Below, in pieces: positions 5,386 to 9,163 of a stretch of 9,163 bases of DNA. Numbering within the stretch: the stretch's first letter is position 1; the number at the start of each line of letters is the position of its first letter. The notes beneath the pieces were generated by a model. That model had not been told where the DNA came from. It saw only the letters and a program-made list of their open reading frames with translations, and ran no database searches. The position numbers and the translations under genes are program-made. The DNA comes from JBEVMS01 sp040508515. GTDB taxonomy: Bacteria; Pseudomonadota; Gammaproteobacteria; Xanthomonadales; Rhodanobacteraceae. The stretch lies in assembly GCA_040508515.1 (NCBI GenBank), contig JBEVMS010000176.1, positions 1 to 9,163 of the forward strand, written 5' to 3'.

Positions 5386-7353
5386 CTAGAAGGCGTACTT
5401 CATACCCAGGTTGAGGCTATTGTACTTCTGGCTGTCATCGCTGAAGCGACCGCTGTAACCCACCCAGCCACTGAGCTTGCTGCTGAACTGCGCCGCCACG
5501 CCCAGATCGGCGGTGCCCCATGACGCATCGGGCTGGAAGCCGGTCAAGGCGAACTGGCCGTTCATGCCGTTGAGGCCGGCAGTTATCTCACGCGCATCGG
5601 CACGGCTGTCGTGATTCCAGGCCACTTCGGCGTACGGCGTCAGCAGTGTGTTGCCGGTCTGCCAATGGCCTTGCAGGCGCCATCCGGCGGTGCTTATCAA
5701 AGCCTCGCGCTGCTGGCGGCCGAACCACATCGCGGTACTGTCGTCGCCGTTTTCGTTATAGCCGTTGACGCGGATGTCTTGGTATTCGACGTTGACGTAC
5801 GGACCTGTCTTGAGCGATTCGCCGCCGAACCACCAGCCGCCGGTCACGCCGCCGCCCAGGTGCGAACCATCGGCCTTGCCGCTCTCGGTGCGCCGGTTGC
5901 TGCCGAGCTGGATCACGCGGTCGATATCGCTGAAGTCGGACTGGCCGAAGTTGCCGTAACCGCCGACATATACGCCGTTGCCGGCCTGGTAGTTGATGTA
6001 ACCGAGGCCGGAAATGTCCTGCATCTTGTAGCCGCCACCGCCGCTGAAGTCGGCGGTGTTCTGGCCCACGCCCAGCGCCACGCCGAACGACAGGTTCTCG
6101 TTGGCGCGCACATCGCCGCCTAAAGTCAGGTTGACGTTGTTGCTGCGCGTGCGCGGCGAGCTGTCGCTGCCGTCGAAACGCTGGTTGCCGTAGTCGACAT
6201 TGACGAACATCCGCGTATCGCTGCCGAAGCCGTCGGCCAGCATCTGATTGCGGATCGCGCGGGTCTGCGCGGTAGTCGAGGCCAGCGGCGCCTCGCCCAG
6301 CAACGAGGCGTAACCCGGCGCGGAAATCACCGAGGCGACGTATTGACCCAGTAGCGCATGGCCGGCAGTGGTCGGATGGACGCCATCGGCGAACAGATAA
6401 CTCTGGTTGGTGCCAGGGGCATAGGTGAAGGGCAGGTTCGAGTTAGCCGGTCCGCACTGCACCGAGCTGGAGCCCACGCCGCAGGCCGGTGCGCTGACGT
6501 TGCTGAAGCCGTAGGCCCGGGGATTGGCGATCACCTCGTTAAGCAGGCTATAGGTATTGATCGGAATGATGCCCTTGCCCAATTGGCCCAGACCGGAATT
6601 GAGCAAGCCGTTGTAGATCTGGCTGAGCCCGGTCAGCGAGGCGGCGGCGCTGGGCCCTTGCTCGGTCGCGTCCGGGGTCAGCCCGATATTCGGCAGATTG
6701 AACACCAGGATGTTCTTTACCCCGGCCGCTTGCAGCTGACCGATCAGCTTCACTTCCTGCTGTGCGGCGGCCGCGACGTTGGCCTGGGCCTGCGCGGCGG
6801 TTTCCAACGCCGCGACACCGGCGCCGGCGGCGACCTGGGCGTTGATCTGCGCGGCCACGGCCTGCGCGATGGCCGGTGGTAGCCCGGCAGTGTTGGCTGC
6901 GATCAGCTGCTGCGCCACACCTTGCGCGCCGGCGGCGGTAGCGTGATAGAAAATATCGTTGGCGCCGCCCCAGATCGAATACAGCGCATGGCCGTCAACG
7001 CGATTGCCGGCCAGGTAAGCATTTACCTGGCTGGTCACGGTGGGGACCACGCTGGGGCTACCGGGTGTATTGTTGAGCACGCCGGCGCCGCCCCAGGCAT
7101 AGTCGGTGCCACCGGCGAGCGAGGGGCTCAATGGCAGGCCGAGGTCGCCGGCGACGTTCTGGATCGTGACCGTGCCTGGGTTGGTGGTGTATTTCAGCGG
7201 CGGCTGCACCGTGGGGTTGAGTGCCAGCGAAAGGTTGCCGCTATCACTGAGGCTGTCGCCGAACACGACGACCTTGCTGAAATCCGTGGCGGCGGCACCG
7301 GTGGTGCACAGGGCGAGCGCGATGGCGCCAACCAGATGGCGGGTACGGGGCAT
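5386..7353 (-). CDS. Autotransporter GDSL-family esterase/lipase (EstA-like)
   Basis: This is a 655-residue surface enzyme expected to hydrolyse acyl esters. Residues 1-22 are a Sec signal peptide with a likely cut after Ala-Ala-Ala. The passenger domain carries the GDSL/SGNH blocks: FGDSLSDSGN with nucleophile Ser34, YAWGGAG (oxyanion Gly near 88-89), GGAND with Asn132, and DGVHP with Asp323 and His326. Cys291 and Cys300 could form a disulfide. Residues 138-198 are Ala/Gln-rich and probably a helical insertion. From about 370 to the end is the autotransporter beta-barrel, with alternating strands and a C-terminal YAF ending in Phe, as the barrel-assembly machinery requires. Length and layout match Pseudomonas EstA (about 646 residues). 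The start at 7353 has a strong AAGGAG (7365-7360) with a 6-base spacer. The gene lies 112 bases downstream of tex on the same strand but probably has its own promoter. Confidence 0.95.
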   Translation of the reverse strand: MPRTRHLVGAIALALCTTGAAATDFSKVVVFGDSLSDSGNLSLALNPTVQPPLKYTTNPGTVTIQNVAGDLGLPLSPSLAGGTDYAWGGAGVLNNTPGSPSVVPTVTSQVNAYLAGNRVDGHALYSIWGGANDIFYHATAAGAQGVAQQLIAANTAGLPPAIAQAVAAQINAQVAAGAGVAALETAAQAQANVAAAAQQEVKLIGQLQAAGVKNILVFNLPNIGLTPDATEQGPSAAASLTGLSQIYNGLLNSGLGQLGKGIIPINTYSLLNEVIANPRAYGFSNVSAPACGVGSSSVQCGPANSNLPFTYAPGTNQSYLFADGVHPTTAGHALLGQYVASVISAPGYASLLGEAPLASTTAQTRAIRNQMLADGFGSDTRMFVNVDYGNQRFDGSDSSPRTRSNNVNLTLGGDVRANENLSFGVALGVGQNTADFSGGGGYKMQDISGLGYINYQAGNGVYVGGYGNFGQSDFSDIDRVIQLGSNRRTESGKADGSHLGGGVTGGWWFGGESLKTGPYVNVEYQDIRVNGYNENGDDSTAMWFGRQQREALISTAGWRLQGHWQTGNTLLTPYAEVAWNHDSRADAREITAGLNGMNGQFALTGFQPDASWGTADLGVAAQFSSKLSGWVGYSGRFSDDSQKYNSLNLGMKYAF

Positions 7354-7365
7354 GAACGACTCCTT

Positions 7366-7416
7366 GGCGTGAGTGCCTTGTTATTAACGAGTTAAAATAG
7401 TCCATTCATCTATGAA
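7366..7416 (-). promoter_or_regulatory. AT-rich candidate control region of the esterase gene
   Basis: Just upstream of the esterase ribosome site is an AT-rich patch in an otherwise GC-rich sequence. It holds two short dyads: TTAAC-GA-GTTAA (7384-7395) and TTCAT-CT-ATGAA (7405-7416). On the - strand, TATTTT (7399-7394) and TAATAA (7386-7381) are possible -10 boxes, but no matching -35 box at standard spacing is evident. The dyads could be operator half-site pairs. The symmetry is seen; regulation is inference. Confidence 0.35.
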
Positions 7417-7418
7417 CG

Positions 7419-7441
7419 CGCACGCTGCGGCGCAGCGTGCG
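7419..7441. repeat. GC-rich 11-1-11 palindrome between tex and the esterase gene
   Basis: CGCACGCTGCG, a single G, then CGCAGCGTGCG form a perfect inverted repeat 24 bases beyond the tex stop. As RNA it would fold with the inner bases as the loop. No T run follows it on the - strand, so it is not a classical intrinsic terminator for tex. It may stabilise the tex mRNA end, pause the polymerase, or be bound by protein. Confidence 0.55.
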
Positions 7442-7465
7442 GTTGCATAAAGCCATGACCGCCGG

Positions 7466-9163
7466 TTAGCGTTTCTGAGCGCGCGAAAAGGCGTCGGCGA
7501 AGGCACTGTTGGCGGGGCTTGCTACTGGCTTGGCGGCGGGCGGATTGCTGCGCTGCGAGCCCGCGCGACCGGCCGGCGGCGTCGTGCGTTCGCCGGGGTT
7601 AGAGCGCACGCCGCGGGATTCGCCCGGCTCGTCGTCCAGCCGCATCGACAAGCCGATGCGCTGCCGCGGCAGATCCACGTCCATCACCTTGACCTTGACG
7701 ATGTCGCCGGCCTTGACCGCGTCACGCGGGTCCTTGACGAAGGTGTGCGAGAGCGCCGAGACGTGCACCAAGCCGTCCTGATGCACGCCGATGTCGACGA
7801 AGGCGCCAAACGCGGCCACGTTAGTGACGCGCCCTTCCAGAATCATTCCGGGCCGGAGGTCTTTGACGTCCTGCACGCCCTCGGCGAAGCTCGGCGCGAC
7901 GAACGCCGGGCGCGGGTCGCGGCCGGGTTTTTCCAATTCCTTCAGGATGTCGCGCACGGTCGGCAAGCCGAACCGTTCATCGGTGAATTGCTCGGCTTTC
8001 AGGCCGCGCAAAAAGGCGGTGTCGCCGATGATGTTGCGGACCTCGCGGCCGCTGTGCGCGATGATCCGCTCGACCAGCGGATAGGCTTCCGGATGCACCG
8101 CGCTGGCGTCCAGCGGGTTGTCGCCCGCGCTCACGCGTAAAAATCCCGCGCACTGCTCGAACGCCTTGTCGCCGAGCCGCGGCACCTTCAGCAGCGCCTT
8201 GCGGTTGGCGAACGGGCCGTTGGCATCGCGGTGCTTGACCACGTTTTCGGCCACGCTGGCGGAAAGCCCGGCGACGCGCCCCAGCAGTGCCGCCGAGGCG
8301 GTGTTGAGGTCCACGCCGACCGCGTTGACGCAATCCTCCACCCGCGCGTCCAGCGCACGCGCCAGCTTCACCTGGTTGACGTCGTGCTGGTACTGGCCCA
8401 CGCCGATCGCCTTGGGCTCGATCTTCACCAGCTCGGCCAGCGGATCTTGCAGGCGCCGGGCGATCGACACCGCGCCGCGCAGGCTGACATCCAGCGTGGG
8501 AAATTCGCGCGCTGCCAGCTCGGAGGCCGAATAGACCGAGGCGCCGGCTTCGGACACCACGATCTTCGACAGCTTGGCCTCGCCCAGCTTCTTGATCACC
8601 TCGGCGGCTAGCTTGTCGGTCTCGCGCGAAGCGGTGCCGTTGCCGATCGCGATCAGCTCGACGCCGTGCTGCATGCACAGCTTGCCCAGCGTAACCAGCG
8701 ACTCGTTCCACTGCCGGCGCGGCTCGTGCGGGTAGACCGTGTCAGTGGCCAGCAACTTGCCGGTGGCATCGACGATCGCCACCTTGACGCCGGTGCGGAT
8801 GCCCGGGTCCAGCCCCATCACGGTCTTGGCACCCGCCGGCGCGGCCAGCATCAAGTCCTTCAAGTTGTCGCCGAACACGCGGATCGCTTCGTCCTCGGCG
8901 TTTTCGCGCACGCGGCCGAACAGGTCCAGGGTCAAGTGCAGGTGCAGCTTGACGCGCCAGGTCAGGCGCACCGTTTCGCGCAGCCAGGCATCGGCGGCGC
9001 GGCCCTGGTCGTGAATATCGGCATGCGCGGCGACCCGGCCTTCGCCCTCGGCGTGGCCTTGTTCCGGATCGAGCCCGGCCGCCAGTTCCAGCTCGATCAC
9101 CCCTTCGTTGCGCGCGCGCATCAGCGCCAGCAGGCGGTGCGAGGGGATCTTGCCGATCGGCTC
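7466..9163 (-). CDS. tex: Tex RNA-binding transcription accessory protein, 5'-truncated
   Basis: Tex (YhgF in E. coli) is a cytoplasmic nucleic-acid-binding protein linked to transcription and RNA handling. The frame is open to the window edge and 565 residues are present, beginning EPIGKIPSHRLLALMRARNEG, so about 200 N-terminal residues of a protein near 770-790 are missing. The ATG at 9121 is internal, because the conserved PSHR segment precedes it. A YqgF-like RNase H fold starts at VMGLDPGIRTGVKVAIVD (about residue 115 of the visible part) and includes AIGNGTASRETD. The helix-hairpin-helix region includes QYQHDVNQVKLARALD, VGVDLNTASAALL and LLKVPRLGDKAFEQCAGFLR (about 257-344). An S1 domain follows at about 439-508 (GMILEGRVTNVAAFGAFVDI and QRIGLSMRL). 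The last 55 residues are a Pro/Arg/Ser-rich tail typical of RNA-binding proteins. Confidence 0.97.
   Translation of the reverse strand, partial: EPIGKIPSHRLLALMRARNEGVIELELAAGLDPEQGHAEGEGRVAAHADIHDQGRAADAWLRETVRLTWRVKLHLHLTLDLFGRVRENAEDEAIRVFGDNLKDLMLAAPAGAKTVMGLDPGIRTGVKVAIVDATGKLLATDTVYPHEPRRQWNESLVTLGKLCMQHGVELIAIGNGTASRETDKLAAEVIKKLGEAKLSKIVVSEAGASVYSASELAAREFPTLDVSLRGAVSIARRLQDPLAELVKIEPKAIGVGQYQHDVNQVKLARALDARVEDCVNAVGVDLNTASAALLGRVAGLSASVAENVVKHRDANGPFANRKALLKVPRLGDKAFEQCAGFLRVSAGDNPLDASAVHPEAYPLVERIIAHSGREVRNIIGDTAFLRGLKAEQFTDERFGLPTVRDILKELEKPGRDPRPAFVAPSFAEGVQDVKDLRPGMILEGRVTNVAAFGAFVDIGVHQDGLVHVSALSHTFVKDPRDAVKAGDIVKVKVMDVDLPRQRIGLSMRLDDEPGESRGVRSNPGERTTPPAGRAGSQRSNPPAAKPVASPANSAFADAFSRAQKR

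Noticed and set aside
5611..6123. Open frame on the + strand inside the esterase gene (also 6358-6882 and 6922-7395)
   Set aside because: These lie opposite the well-supported autotransporter barrel and GDSL blocks. They have no ribosome sites and are composition-driven shadows.

Overview
This window looks like an ordinary chromosomal segment of a GC-rich gammaproteobacterium. The separate glyQ and glyS subunits, the Tex sequence, and an outer-membrane autotransporter esterase next to a YbaY-like lipoprotein fit Lysobacterales (Xanthomonadales), perhaps Rhodanobacteraceae. That placement rests on the general look of the proteins, not on a search. No transposase, integrase, tRNA or CRISPR array is visible.

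Layout, left to right. Bases 1-2868 on the + strand hold the 3' part of glyQ and the whole of glyS, overlapping by 8 bases. Together they encode the two chains of tetrameric glycyl-tRNA synthetase. Bases 2869-3058 are non-coding and packed with inverted repeats. They separate glyS from a convergent gene on the - strand (3059-3640) for a small phage-repressor-like HTH regulator without a protease domain. Bases 3641-4455 form a gene-poor gap of about 815 bases. It holds a weak candidate promoter and operator for the regulator, paired short repeats, and a cluster of compatible hairpins (4104-4226) that might be a structured RNA.

A + strand gene at 4456-5304 encodes a lipoprotein with a YbaY/YscW-type beta domain and an unexplained C-terminal domain. 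A strong bidirectional intrinsic terminator (5331-5367) separates it from a convergent - strand gene (5386-7353) for a GDSL-family autotransporter esterase related to EstA. Upstream of the esterase, bases 7354-7465 carry two AT-rich dyads and a GC-rich 11-bp palindrome. The - strand gene tex then runs off the right edge (7466-9163).

Functionally the window mixes translation (glyQS), RNA and transcription maintenance (tex), and cell-envelope functions (lipoprotein, surface esterase), with one orphan regulator. I see no clear evidence for a new multi-gene system. The points most worth a second look are the orphan regulator with its possible operator, the structured stretch in the gap, the hairpin array after glyS, and the extra domain of the lipoprotein.
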